Source: Aureimonas altamirensis
GTDB taxonomy: Bacteria > Pseudomonadota > Alphaproteobacteria > Rhizobiales > Rhizobiaceae
Assembly (NCBI RefSeq): GCF_023702225.1
Contig: NZ_JAMQCO010000001.1
Location: forward strand, 325,442-389,441
DNA: 64,000 nucleotides
Direction: 5' to 3'
In this document: positions 24,847-34,341 of the stretch, piece after piece
How positions within the stretch are numbered: position 1 is the first letter of the stretch
Layout of the letters: each line of letters starts with the position of its first letter
Position numbers and translations under genes: made by a program
Notes under the pieces: generated by a model
Told to the model about the DNA's origin: nothing
Database searches by the model: none
The model's input: only the letters and a program-made list of their open reading frames with translations

Positions 24847-27800
24847 ACATCTCGCGATTCTTCATCGACAGGCCGGTCTTCGCCGGCGTCCTGTCCTTCA
24901 TGATCTTCCTTGGTGGCCTTCTGTCCATCTTCGCGCTGCCGATCAGCGAATATCCGGATGTCGTACCGCCATCCATCGTGGTGCGGGCCACCTATCCCGG
25001 CGCGAACCCGGCCGTGATCGCCGAGACGGTGGCAACCCCGCTGGAAGAGCAGGTCAACGGCGTGGAAGACATGCTCTACATGTCCAGCCAGACGACGACG
25101 GACGGCGTCATGCAGCTGACCGTCACCTTCCGCATCGGCACCGACCCGGACCAGGCCCAGCAGCTCGTGCAGAACCGCGTCGCCCAGGCCGAACCGCGCC
25201 TGCCCGAAGAGGTGCGCCGTCTCGGCGTAACCGTGGTCAAATCCTCTCCCGACCTGATGCTCGTCGTGCATCTGACCTCGCCCAACGGGCGCTACGACCT
25301 GACCTATCTTCGCAACTACGCCCTCATCAACGTGCGCGACCGGCTGGCGCGCGTGGAGGGCATGGGGCAGGTGCAGCTTTTCGGCTCGGGCGACTATTCC
25401 ATGCGCATCTGGCTCGACCCGGAAAAGACGGCCGCGCGCGGCCTGTCGGCAAGCGACGTGGTGCAGGCCGTACGCGAGCAGAACATCCAGGCGGCCGCAG
25501 GCGTCATCGGCGCGTCGCCCAGCGTGCCGGGAGTCGACTTCCAGCTTTCGGTCAACGCGCAGGGCCGCCTGAAGGATGTCGAGGAATTCTCCGACATCAT
25601 CGTACGGACGGACCCGGAAACCGGCGCCCTCACCCGCATCCGCGACATAGGCCGCGTGGAGCTTGGCGCCAGCGACTATGCGCTGCGCTCGCTCCTGTCC
25701 AACGAGCCGGCCGTCGCCATACCGGTCTTCCAGGCCCCCGGCTCCAACGCCATCGCCATCGCGGACGAGGTCCGCTCCATCATGGCCGAGATCAAGCAGA
25801 CCATGCCGGAGGGCATCGACTACGAGATCGTCTACGATACGACGCAGTTCGTCCGCGCCTCCATCGAGGCCGTCGTGGACACGCTGCTGGAGGCGGTCCT
25901 GCTGGTCGTGCTGGTGGTCATCGTATTCCTGCAGACCTGGCGCGCCTCGATCATACCGCTCCTGGCCGTGCCGGTGTCGATCGTCGGCACCTTCGCGGTC
26001 ATGTATTTCCTGGGATTCTCGATCAACGCGCTCAGCCTGTTCGGCCTCGTTCTCGCCATCGGCATCGTCGTCGACGACGCCATCGTGGTCGTCGAGAATG
26101 TCGAGCGCAACATCGAGAACGGCCTTGCCCCGCGCGAGGCCACCTACAAGGCCATGAGCGAGGTATCGGGCCCGATCATCGCCATCGCGCTGGTGCTGGT
26201 GGCCGTCTTCGTGCCGCTGGCCTTCATCTCGGGCCTGACCGGGCAGTTCTACCGTCAGTTCGCGCTGACCCTCGCCATCTCCACCGTCATCTCAGCCTTC
26301 AACTCGCTGACCTTGTCGCCGGCGCTGGCGGCGCTGCTGCTGCGCGGGCACGACGCCCCGAAGGACCGCCTCACGCGGTTCCTGGACAGGACGCTCGGCT
26401 GGTTCTTCCGCGGTTTCAACCGCTTCTTCGGGGCCAGCTCCAGGCGCTACGGCAACGGGTTGGCCCGGGTCATTTCCCGCAAGGGCATCACCCTCGGGCT
26501 TTATGTCCTGCTGGTGGCCATGACGGCGGTGCTCTTCAACTCCGTGCCCGGCGGCTTCGTGCCGGCGCAGGACAAGCAGTATCTCGTCGGATTCGCGCAA
26601 CTGCCGGACGGCGCCTCGCTCGACCGCACGGAGGCGGTGGTCCGAACCATGGGCGAGATCGCGCTGGAGACGCCGGGCGTCGAAAGCACGATCGCCTTCC
26701 CCGGCCTGTCGATCAACGGCTTCACCAACTCGTCCAACGCCGGCGTCGTGTTCCTGGCGCTCGACCCGTTCGAGGATCGCAAGACCGCCGCGCTTTCGGC
26801 AGGCGCCATCGCGCAGAGCCTCAACGGGCGCTTCGCCGGGATAGAGGAAGCCTTCACCGCCATCTTCCCGCCGCCGCCGGTGCAGGGGCTGGGAACGATC
26901 GGCGGCTTCAAGCTGCAGATCGAGGATCGGGCCGGCAACGGGTTCCAGGCTCTCGACGATACGGTGGAGGCGTTTCTGGAACGCGCCCGGCAGGCGCCCG
27001 AACTCGTAGGCCTCTTCACCGGATACGGCATCGACGTGCCGCAGCTTTTCGCCGACGTCGACAGGGCCCGCGCCCGCCAGCTCGATGTCCCCATCACGGA
27101 GATATTCAACACGCTGCAGATCTATCTGGGCTCGCTCTACGTCAACGACTTCAACCAGTTCGGCCGCACCTATTCGGTCCGCGTCCAGGCCGATGCGCCC
27201 TATCGCGCGCGGGCCGAGGACATCGGCTCGCTGAAGGTGCGGTCCAACGCCGGCGAAATGATCCCCTTGTCGGCCCTGATGGATGTCGATCTCGTCTCCG
27301 GGCCGGAGCGCGCCCTGCGCTACAACGGCTTCCTGTCGGCCGACGTCAACGGCAACGCCGCGCCCGGCTACTCGACGGGGCAGGCGCAGGCTGCGGTGGA
27401 GCGTGTGGCGGCGGAAACGCTGCCGCCGGGCTTTTCCTTCGAATGGACGGAGCTGACCTACCAGGAGATCATCGCAGGCAATTCGGGCGTGATCATCTTC
27501 CCGCTTGCGCTGCTCCTCGTCTTCCTGGTTCTGGCCGCCCAATACGAAAGCCTGACCTTGCCGATAGCGATCCTGCTGATCGTGCCGGCCGGCCTTTTCT
27601 CGGCGCTCACCGGCATCTGGCTGACCGGCGGCGACAACAACATCTTCACGCAGATCGGCCTGATCGTGCTTGTCGGACTATCGGCCAAGAACGCCATCCT
27701 GATCGTGGAGTTCGCCCGCGAACTGGAGGCGGAGGGCCGCAGCGCCAGAGATGCGGCCATCGAGGCCCCGCGGCTTCGGCTGCGGCCGATCCTGATGACG

Positions 27801-28028
27801 TCGCTGGCCTTCGTCATGGGCGTTCTGCCGCTCGTCCTGTCGACGGGCGCCGGCGCGGAGATGCGCTCGGCCATGGGCATCGCCGTCTTCGCCGGCATGA
27901 TCGGCGTAACGCTGATCGGCCTGTTCCTGACGCCGGTCTTCTACGTCTTGGTGCGTCGGCTTGCGCCGACGCGCCGCCAGGCTAAGCCGGCGCAGTCGCC
28001 ACTGACGGGTGGGTCAGTGCCGTCATGA
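24843..28028 (+). CDS. RND multidrug efflux transporter (AcrB/MexB, HAE1 type)
   Basis: 1061 residues, full length. It starts MNISRFFIDRPVFAGVLS and shows twelve membrane helices with two large periplasmic loops. The proton-relay Asp pair is in GIVVDDAIVVVENVERN (helix 4). The second half repeats the pattern with GLSAKNAILIVEFA. It forms the trimeric pump with the adaptor. The last 47 bases overlap the opposite uxuA gene. Confidence 0.95.
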   Translation: MNISRFFIDRPVFAGVLSFMIFLGGLLSIFALPISEYPDVVPPSIVVRATYPGANPAVIAETVATPLEEQVNGVEDMLYMSSQTTTDGVMQLTVTFRIGTDPDQAQQLVQNRVAQAEPRLPEEVRRLGVTVVKSSPDLMLVVHLTSPNGRYDLTYLRNYALINVRDRLARVEGMGQVQLFGSGDYSMRIWLDPEKTAARGLSASDVVQAVREQNIQAAAGVIGASPSVPGVDFQLSVNAQGRLKDVEEFSDIIVRTDPETGALTRIRDIGRVELGASDYALRSLLSNEPAVAIPVFQAPGSNAIAIADEVRSIMAEIKQTMPEGIDYEIVYDTTQFVRASIEAVVDTLLEAVLLVVLVVIVFLQTWRASIIPLLAVPVSIVGTFAVMYFLGFSINALSLFGLVLAIGIVVDDAIVVVENVERNIENGLAPREATYKAMSEVSGPIIAIALVLVAVFVPLAFISGLTGQFYRQFALTLAISTVISAFNSLTLSPALAALLLRGHDAPKDRLTRFLDRTLGWFFRGFNRFFGASSRRYGNGLARVISRKGITLGLYVLLVAMTAVLFNSVPGGFVPAQDKQYLVGFAQLPDGASLDRTEAVVRTMGEIALETPGVESTIAFPGLSINGFTNSSNAGVVFLALDPFEDRKTAALSAGAIAQSLNGRFAGIEEAFTAIFPPPPVQGLGTIGGFKLQIEDRAGNGFQALDDTVEAFLERARQAPELVGLFTGYGIDVPQLFADVDRARARQLDVPITEIFNTLQIYLGSLYVNDFNQFGRTYSVRVQADAPYRARAEDIGSLKVRSNAGEMIPLSALMDVDLVSGPERALRYNGFLSADVNGNAAPGYSTGQAQAAVERVAAETLPPGFSFEWTELTYQEIIAGNSGVIIFPLALLLVFLVLAAQYESLTLPIAILLIVPAGLFSALTGIWLTGGDNNIFTQIGLIVLVGLSAKNAILIVEFARELEAEGRSARDAAIEAPRLRLRPILMTSLAFVMGVLPLVLSTGAGAEMRSAMGIAVFAGMIGVTLIGLFLTPVFYVLVRRLAPTRRQAKPAQSPLTGGSVPS

Positions 28029-29202
28029 CGCCACGCAGCTCCGCCAGGCCCTTCAGCCGCCCGATGATCGGGTAGCCGGGCTGCCCCTTGCGGCCGAGAT
28101 CGTCGACGATGTCCTGTCCATGATCCGGCCGCATGGGTATCTGGTGGTCCGCCCGTCCCTCGGCCTTGCGGCGCGCTTCTTCCGCCACGATCGCCGCTAT
28201 CAGGGCCACCATGTCGGTTCCGCCGCGCAGATGCTCGGCCTCGTGGAAGGACGCGGGCATGCCCGGCGTTTCCAGCGTCACATTGCGCAGATGCAGGAAA
28301 TGCACGCGGGGGCCGAACTGCCGCATGATCGACGGCAGATCGTTGTCCGGCCGCGCCCCGAGCGAGCCGGAGCAGAGCGTCATGCCGTTTGCGGCGCTGT
28401 CGACCGCGTCGAGGATGGCCGCGTAATCCTGGGCCGTGGACATGATGCGCGGCAGGCCCAGCAGCGGGAAGGGCGGATCGTCCGGGTGGCAGCATAGCCG
28501 CATGCCCAGTCTTTCGGCCACAGGCGTCACCTCTTCCAGGAAGGCGATGAAATTCGCCCGCAAGGCATTCGCGTCGATGGAATCGTATTCGGCGAGGTGT
28601 CGGCCGACCTCCTGCGTCGTCATGCTTTCGGTCGAACCGGGAAGACCGGCCGTCACGTTGGCCGCCAGTTGCCACTTGCGCTCGTCGCTCATGTCGGCGA
28701 AGCGCGCGCCCGCCGCCTCGGCGACTTCCGGCCCGAAGCTTTCGGCCGCGCCGGCCCGCTGCAGGATGTGGATATCGAACGCAGCGAAATCGATATGGTC
28801 GAAGCGCATGGTGGTGCCGCCATGCGGCACGCGGAAGGCGAGATCCGTGCGGGTCCAGTCCAGCACAGGCATGAAGTTGTAGCAGATCGTCTGCAGCCCG
28901 GCGGCCGCAAGGTTTTCGAGGCTGACCTTGTAATTCGCGACATGGGCGCGCCAATCGCCCTTCTGCTTCTTGATGGCCTCCGACACCGGCAGGCTCTCCA
29001 CGACCTCCCAGGAGAGGCCGGAAGCGCTGCCGTCCTTCATCCGGGCGATCTCGCCCTGCCGCCTGCCGATTTCCTCACCTGTCCAGACCGCACCGGTCGC
29101 GACGTGGTGCAGGGCGCTGACGACCCCTTCGACCCCGGCCTGCCGCATGTCGTCGACCGACGTCACGTCGTGCGGGCCGAACCACCGCCAAGTCTGCCTC
29201 AT
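27982..29202 (-). CDS. uxuA: Mannonate dehydratase
   Basis: 406 residues, typical length for UxuA, which dehydrates D-mannonate to 2-keto-3-deoxygluconate. Recognisable blocks are MRQTWRWFGPHDVTSV, YNFMPVLDWTRTDL and the metal-site region LCCHPDDPPFPLLGLPRI. GGAGG lies about 7 bp before the ATG at 29202. It is divergent from the FadR-type regulator and TRAP transporter 1, so it probably belongs to the same hexuronate regulon. Confidence 0.95.
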   Translation of the reverse strand: MRQTWRWFGPHDVTSVDDMRQAGVEGVVSALHHVATGAVWTGEEIGRRQGEIARMKDGSASGLSWEVVESLPVSEAIKKQKGDWRAHVANYKVSLENLAAAGLQTICYNFMPVLDWTRTDLAFRVPHGGTTMRFDHIDFAAFDIHILQRAGAAESFGPEVAEAAGARFADMSDERKWQLAANVTAGLPGSTESMTTQEVGRHLAEYDSIDANALRANFIAFLEEVTPVAERLGMRLCCHPDDPPFPLLGLPRIMSTAQDYAAILDAVDSAANGMTLCSGSLGARPDNDLPSIMRQFGPRVHFLHLRNVTLETPGMPASFHEAEHLRGGTDMVALIAAIVAEEARRKAEGRADHQIPMRPDHGQDIVDDLGRKGQPGYPIIGRLKGLAELRGVMTALTHPSVATAPA

Positions 29203-29285
29203 CAGGCACCCTCCCCTTGAATTGACCGACCACAGATACGCATCGGATGACGAATCCATAACTGAAGGTTGACTAGTATGGAAGT

Positions 29286-30050
29286 ATGGCGAATATGGCG
29301 TCGAGGATGAGGAGACGTCTTTTGGGAGCTGGATCCGAGCGACCTGCGGTCGGGCTCGATGCCGACAGCGCGATTGCGCCGCAGCTCTACGAGAGTCTGC
29401 GGGGGCGTATCGTGCGTGCCGAGTTGCGCCCCGGCGAAATCATCTCCGAAACCGAGATCGCGAAGGCCTACTCCGTATCGCGCCAACCGGTGCGCGAGGC
29501 GTTCATCAAGCTGGGAGAGGCCGGTCTGGTGCGTGTACGCCCGCAGCGCGGCACGATGGTCAGCCCCATTTCGTCGGAATCGGTGATGGAGGCGCGTTTC
29601 GTCCGCGAGGCCATCGAGGCCGACGTGGTGCGGGCGGCGGCCGGATGCGCCGATGCCGCGGCGGCCCGCCGCCTGCTCGACCAGGTCGAAGCGCAGAAGC
29701 GTGTGGCGGAAGACGACGTCGCCGCCTTCATGAAGCTGGACGAACTGTTCCATCGCACCCTGGCCGAAATCGCCGGTGTGTCCTTCGCCTGGCGGGTCGT
29801 CGAGGACGTCAAGGCGCAGATGGACCGCATCCGCTATCTCAGCGTCGAGGAGATGCATGTGCGCCGGCTGATCGCCCAGCATGAAACGATTGCGCGGGCC
29901 ATCGAGTCCGCCGACGCCGACGCCGCGGAAGAGGCCATGCGCGCGCACCTGCGCGAAATCCTCCGCACGCTGCCGGACATTGCCGCCGCCCATCCCGACC
30001 TGTTCGGGAAAGGCGGTCGAACCATTCAGGAACCTTCAGGGAGGATTTGA
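29286..30050 (+). CDS. FadR-subfamily (FCD) GntR regulator of the hexuronate genes
   Basis: 254 residues. The winged helix (SLRGRIVRAELRPGEIISE then SRQPVREAFIKLGEAGLVRV, about 38-78) is followed by an all-helical FCD domain with the metal-binding His pattern (DELFHRTLAEI, AQHETIARAI). UxuR/ExuR-like regulators belong here. The first of three close in-frame ATG codons is used; the true start may be at 29295 or 29307. Its stop overlaps the receptor ATG (TGATG). Confidence 0.9.
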   Translation: MANMASRMRRRLLGAGSERPAVGLDADSAIAPQLYESLRGRIVRAELRPGEIISETEIAKAYSVSRQPVREAFIKLGEAGLVRVRPQRGTMVSPISSESVMEARFVREAIEADVVRAAAGCADAAAARRLLDQVEAQKRVAEDDVAAFMKLDELFHRTLAEIAGVSFAWRVVEDVKAQMDRIRYLSVEEMHVRRLIAQHETIARAIESADADAAEEAMRAHLREILRTLPDIAAAHPDLFGKGGRTIQEPSGRI

Positions 30051-31021
30051 TGACGATGCAATTCAGAACGGGCGCCGCGGCGCTTCTGGTGGCGCTGGCG
30101 ACGGGCACCGGCGCACTGGCGCAGGAAGTGACGCTCAAGCTCGGCCATCTGGCCAACGAACAGAACTCCTGGCACAAGGCAGCGCTCCGCTTCGGCGAGG
30201 AGGTCGCGGCGCGGACCGAAGGTCGCATCGCGGTCGAAGTGTATCCGAACGATTCGCTCGGCCGCGAGATCGACCTGATAAACGGCATGCAGCTTGGCAC
30301 GGTGGAGATGACCATCACCGGCGAAAGCCTGCAGAACTGGGCGCCGATGGCCGCCCTGCTGGCGCTCCCCTATGCCTACCAGACGCTCGAAGAGATGGAT
30401 GCGGTCGCTTCCGGCGAGATCGGCGACCAGATCGAGGCGCAGATCGTCGAGCGCGCGCAGGTACGCCCCCTCGCCTATTTCGCGCGCGGCCCGCGCAACC
30501 TGACGGCCAACCGCGCCATCACCACGCCGGATGAGTTGCAGCGCATGCGCATGCGCGTGCCGAACGTGCCGCTATTCGTCGATACGTGGACGGCGCTCGG
30601 CGCGCTGCCGACGCCGATGGCTTTCTCGGAGGTCTTCACCTCGCTCCAGAACGGCACGATCGCCGGACAGGAAAACCCGCTCGCCCTGATCCAGAGCGCC
30701 TCGTTCAACGAGGTGCAGAGCCATGTGAACATGACCGAGCATGTTCGCTCGTGGATCTATCTTGCCATTGCCGAGCAGGTCTGGACCCAGCTCGACGAGG
30801 CCGACCAGGCCCACCTGACCGAGGCTGCCCGGATCGCGCAGGAGTTCGAGCGCCAGCAGTTCCTGGCCGACGAGGACGCCATCCGCGCCGATCTGGAGGC
30901 CAAGGGCATGACCTTCGTGGAAGTGGACCAGGCGGCCTTTGCGGAAAAGGCGCGCCAGCCCGTCATCGACTCGGTCGATGCGGAGATCCGCCCGACGGTC
31001 GAAGAGCTGTTCGCCCGCTGA
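30050..31021 (+). CDS. TRAP transporter substrate receptor 1 (DctP family)
   Basis: 323 residues with a signal peptide ending at about residue 24 (GALAQ). DctP-family blocks include VEVYPNDSLGREIDLINGMQLG and LRGPRNL-like ARGPRNLTANRAITTPDELQ, with the conserved Arg of RMRVPN. GGAGG lies upstream and the ATG overlaps the regulator stop. The flanking uxuA and uxaC genes suggest a hexuronate ligand such as glucuronate or galacturonate. Confidence 0.94.
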   Translation: MTMQFRTGAAALLVALATGTGALAQEVTLKLGHLANEQNSWHKAALRFGEEVAARTEGRIAVEVYPNDSLGREIDLINGMQLGTVEMTITGESLQNWAPMAALLALPYAYQTLEEMDAVASGEIGDQIEAQIVERAQVRPLAYFARGPRNLTANRAITTPDELQRMRMRVPNVPLFVDTWTALGALPTPMAFSEVFTSLQNGTIAGQENPLALIQSASFNEVQSHVNMTEHVRSWIYLAIAEQVWTQLDEADQAHLTEAARIAQEFERQQFLADEDAIRADLEAKGMTFVEVDQAAFAEKARQPVIDSVDAEIRPTVEELFAR

Positions 31022-31084
31022 TCTGAAGCGCGTGACGGCCGGCCGAAATCGCCGGCCGTCGCGCGGAACGCATGGGGGATCGTC

Positions 31085-31591
31085 ATGCATGTCCTGAGCC
31101 TGTTTTCGCGCGTGCTGGTCACCGCCAGCCGCAGTGTCGTCGGCCTCGCATTCTTCGCGCTGATCGCGGTGGTGACGCTGCAGATCGCCACGCGAACCTT
31201 TGGCCTGCCTTCGCCGGTCTGGACGGAAGAGCTGTCGCGCATCCTCCTGCTCTACATGGTCGCCTTCGGCATCGGCCTGTCGCTTATGACGGGCGAATTC
31301 GTGGCGGTCGACCTTCTGCAGGAAGCCGTTCCGGAACGCGTTTCCTGGTGGATGCGCCTCGTGGCGCTGGCCTCTACGGCGCTGCTGGCCGGGGTAATGA
31401 TCTGGCCGGCCTGGCGCTTCGTTCAGATCGGCGCGTTTCAGCGCTCTCCGGCCCTCCGCGTGACCATGGATCTCGTCCACGCCAGCGTCTTCCTGCTGGC
31501 CGTCCTCCTGTTCCTGTTTTCCGCCCTGCGCGTGGCCGGCATGCTCGCCGGCACGGATGACGGGCGCCCGCAACGCCCCGAGGAAGCCTGA
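31085..31591 (+). CDS. TRAP transporter small permease 1 (DctQ family)
   Basis: 168 residues with four hydrophobic segments and the DctQ-family stretch FGLPSPVWTEELSRILLLY (about 39-57). A GGGGG run sits about 5 bp before the ATG. The 63-bp gap after the receptor gene contains a GC-rich repeat (GGCCGGC, GCCGGCC) that could dampen read-through from the receptor. The large permease follows after 3 bp. Confidence 0.92.
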   Translation: MHVLSLFSRVLVTASRSVVGLAFFALIAVVTLQIATRTFGLPSPVWTEELSRILLLYMVAFGIGLSLMTGEFVAVDLLQEAVPERVSWWMRLVALASTALLAGVMIWPAWRFVQIGAFQRSPALRVTMDLVHASVFLLAVLLFLFSALRVAGMLAGTDDGRPQRPEEA

Positions 31592-31594
31592 TTC

Positions 31595-32875
31595 ATGGAA
31601 CTTGCGCTGCTTCTCGCCACCTTCGTGGTGACGCTCGCCCTCGGCGTGCCCGTCGCAATCTGCCTGGCCCTGTCGTCGCTGGCCTACATGCTGGTTGCCG
31701 GCCTGCCCATCGTCATCCTGCCGCAACGCATGTATGCGGGCATGGACGTCTTCGTGCTGCTCTGCATTCCCGGCTTCATCCTGGCGGGCAATCTGATGAA
31801 CTACGGCGGCGTGACGGAGCGCATCATCCGCCTCGCCAACGCACTCGTGGGGTGGATGCGCGGCGGCCTCGCCATGGCCAACGTGGCGGATTCCATGATG
31901 TTCGGCGGCGTGTCCGGTACGGCCGTCGCCGATGTCGCGGCGACCGGTTCGGTCATGATTCCCGGAATGAAGAAGTCGGGCTACCCGGCAGACTTCTCCG
32001 CCGCCATCACCGCGGCCTCCTCGACCGTGGGCCCGATGCTGCCGCCCAGCGTCCCGATGATCATCGTCGGCGCCTTGTCCGGAATCTCGGTGGGCCAGCT
32101 CTTCCTGGCAGGCGCCGTGCCGGGCATCCTGATGGGCCTCGGCATGGGCATCACCTGCTATGTCATCTCGGTGCGCCGCAACTATCCGCGCATGCCGTGG
32201 CGCGGATGGAACGAGCTTGCGTCCGCCGCCCTGTCGGCGTCCTGGGCGCTCGCCATGATCGCGCTGATCATCGGCGGCCTCATCACAGGCATGGCGACGC
32301 CCACGGAAACGGCCGTGGTCGCCTGCATCTATGCCTTCCTCGTCGGCACGCTCGTCTACCGCGAACTGCCCCTGTCGAAGGTGCCGCGCATCATCATCGA
32401 CAGCGCGGTCTCGTCGGCGGGCATCCTCGCGCTCGTCGGCTTCGCCAACGTCTTCGGCTCGATCCTCGCATCCGAGCGCATTCCGCAGGCGCTGGCGCAA
32501 AGCGTCCTGTCGATCACGGACAACCCGATCCTCGTCATCCTCCTGATCAACATTCTGCTGTTGATCGTCGGCATGTTCATGGAAACGATCGCGGCGCTGA
32601 TCATCCTGTTCGTCCCGTTGCTCACGCTGGCGACGAGCGTCGGCATAGACCCCGTGCATTTCGCCACCTTCGCGGTGCTCAACCTCATGATAGGCCTGAC
32701 GACGCCGCCGGTGGGCGTATGCCTGTTCGTGGCCTGCAATATCGCCCGCATACCGCTGCTGCCGGTCATCAAGGCGGTGCTTCCGTTCCTGGTGTCCAAC
32801 ATCATCGTGCTGCTGATGGTGTCCTACTACGCACCCTTCGCGACCTGGCTGCCGAACACCGTCATGGGCAACTGA
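31595..32875 (+). CDS. TRAP transporter large permease 1 (DctM family)
   Basis: 426 residues and about twelve membrane segments. DctM motifs are clear: FVLLCIPGFILAGNLMNYGG, FGGVSGTAVADVAATGSVM and the late LNLMIGLTTPPVGVCLFV. It forms the sodium-driven transport unit with the small permease and the receptor. Confidence 0.95.
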   Translation: MELALLLATFVVTLALGVPVAICLALSSLAYMLVAGLPIVILPQRMYAGMDVFVLLCIPGFILAGNLMNYGGVTERIIRLANALVGWMRGGLAMANVADSMMFGGVSGTAVADVAATGSVMIPGMKKSGYPADFSAAITAASSTVGPMLPPSVPMIIVGALSGISVGQLFLAGAVPGILMGLGMGITCYVISVRRNYPRMPWRGWNELASAALSASWALAMIALIIGGLITGMATPTETAVVACIYAFLVGTLVYRELPLSKVPRIIIDSAVSSAGILALVGFANVFGSILASERIPQALAQSVLSITDNPILVILLINILLLIVGMFMETIAALIILFVPLLTLATSVGIDPVHFATFAVLNLMIGLTTPPVGVCLFVACNIARIPLLPVIKAVLPFLVSNIIVLLMVSYYAPFATWLPNTVMGN

Positions 32876-32876
32876 G

Positions 32877-32902
32877 CCGGCGCCCGCACGGGCGCTCGGT
32901 TT
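32877..32902. terminator. Hairpin between convergent dctM1 and uxaC
   Basis: A 7-bp perfect GC stem (32880-32886 with 32889-32895), extended by flanking CCG/CGG and followed by TTTG on the plus strand, lies just after the DctM1 stop. The uxaC stop is at 32927 on the other strand, so the stem may serve both genes. Confidence 0.5.
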
Positions 32903-32926
32903 GCGGCGTTTCAGGGGGTCGGCGGC

Positions 32927-34327
32927 CTATAAGCGGTAGGCCGCCCTGGCAAGCGGCCCCGACAGATCGACCGCCACGGCCGCCGCCTCGTCTTCGTCCA
33001 GTCGCCCGTCCGCAACCAGGCGCGCCAGGAAGGCGCAGTCCACTCGCCGCGCCATATCGTGCCGCGCGGGAATGGACAGGAAGGCGCGCGTATCGTCGTT
33101 GAAGCCGACCGTATTGTAGAAGCCCGCCGTCTCTGTGGTCATCTCGCGAAACCGGCGCATCCCCTCCGGACTGTCGTGGAACCACCATGCCGGGCCGAGC
33201 CGCAGGGCAGGATAATGCCCCGCAAGCGGCGCCAATTCGCGCGCATAGGCCGTTTCGTCCAGCGTAAACAGGATGATCGTCAGCGCGGGCTCGTTGCCGA
33301 GCGCCGAAAGAAGCGGCCGCAAGGCATGAACATAGTCGGTGCGGGTGGGAATATCGGCGCCCTTGTCGAACCCGAAGGCGTCGAAGACGGGCTGGTTGTG
33401 ATTGCGCAGCGAGCCGGGATGGATCTGCATCACCAGCCCGTCATCGAGGCTCATGCGCGCCATCTCCGTCAGCATCTGGGCCCGGAACAGAGCGCGTTCC
33501 GCGGCGTCGGCAGTGCCGGACAGTATCCGTGCGAACAGGGCTTCCGCCTCCCCGCGCGCAAGGTCTGCCGTGTCGGCGGTCGGATGTCCATGATCGGTGG
33601 CCGTTGCCCCGTGCTGCATGAAATAGGCGCGCCGCACCCGATGCGCATCCAGGTAGCCGGCAAAGGTTCCTGCGGCGCCCGATGCCTCCATGAAGCGGTG
33701 CAGCGCCGGGCCGAAGCCCGGCCGGTCCGGGTCCACAACCGCGTCCGGCCGATAGGTCGGGACGACGCGCCCGCTCCACCCTGACTGCCGGATCGCATCA
33801 TGGTGGCGCAACGGATCGTCCGCCGGATCCGTCGTCGCGATCACCTCGATCCCGAACCGCTCGAACAAGGCGCGCGGCCGCATGGCGTCCGTGGCAAGTG
33901 CGTCGGAAACCCTGTCGAACAGCCGATCGGCATTGGCGGTCGACAGGCGTTCCGTAATGCCGAAGACGGTTTCCAGGGAATGCTCGAACCACAGCCGCGA
34001 GGGCGTGCCGCGGAACAGATGATAATGCGCCGCGAACAGCCGCCAGATGGCGCGCGGATCGGTCTCGACCGGCCCTCCGTCGACGCGTGGAACGCCGAGG
34101 GCTTCCAGGGCGATGCCCTGGGAATACAGCATGCGGAAGATATAATGATCGGGGATCACGAACAGGGCCGCCGGATCGGGAAAGGGAGCATTCTCGGCAA
34201 ACCATGCGGGCTCGGTATGGCCGTGCGGCGATACGATGGGCCGATGCTCGACCGCGGCGAACAGGCGCCGTGCGATGGCGCGCGCCTCCGGCTCGATCGG
34301 CAGCAGCCGATCCGGGTGAAGTCCCAT
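32927..34327 (-). CDS. uxaC: Glucuronate/galacturonate isomerase
   Basis: 466 residues, the expected UxaC length. It isomerises D-glucuronate to D-fructuronate and D-galacturonate to D-tagaturonate. Family blocks are VSPHGHTEPAWFAENAPFP with the metal-binding His-x-His type motif (about 33-51) and GPAWWFHDSPEGMRRFREM near residue 385. It is 14 bp downstream of the Gfo/Idh/MocA gene, with which it shares a transcript. Confidence 0.95.
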   Translation of the reverse strand: MGLHPDRLLPIEPEARAIARRLFAAVEHRPIVSPHGHTEPAWFAENAPFPDPAALFVIPDHYIFRMLYSQGIALEALGVPRVDGGPVETDPRAIWRLFAAHYHLFRGTPSRLWFEHSLETVFGITERLSTANADRLFDRVSDALATDAMRPRALFERFGIEVIATTDPADDPLRHHDAIRQSGWSGRVVPTYRPDAVVDPDRPGFGPALHRFMEASGAAGTFAGYLDAHRVRRAYFMQHGATATDHGHPTADTADLARGEAEALFARILSGTADAAERALFRAQMLTEMARMSLDDGLVMQIHPGSLRNHNQPVFDAFGFDKGADIPTRTDYVHALRPLLSALGNEPALTIILFTLDETAYARELAPLAGHYPALRLGPAWWFHDSPEGMRRFREMTTETAGFYNTVGFNDDTRAFLSIPARHDMARRVDCAFLARLVADGRLDEDEAAAVAVDLSGPLARAAYRL

Positions 34328-34341
34328 TTTGTCTTTCCTCC

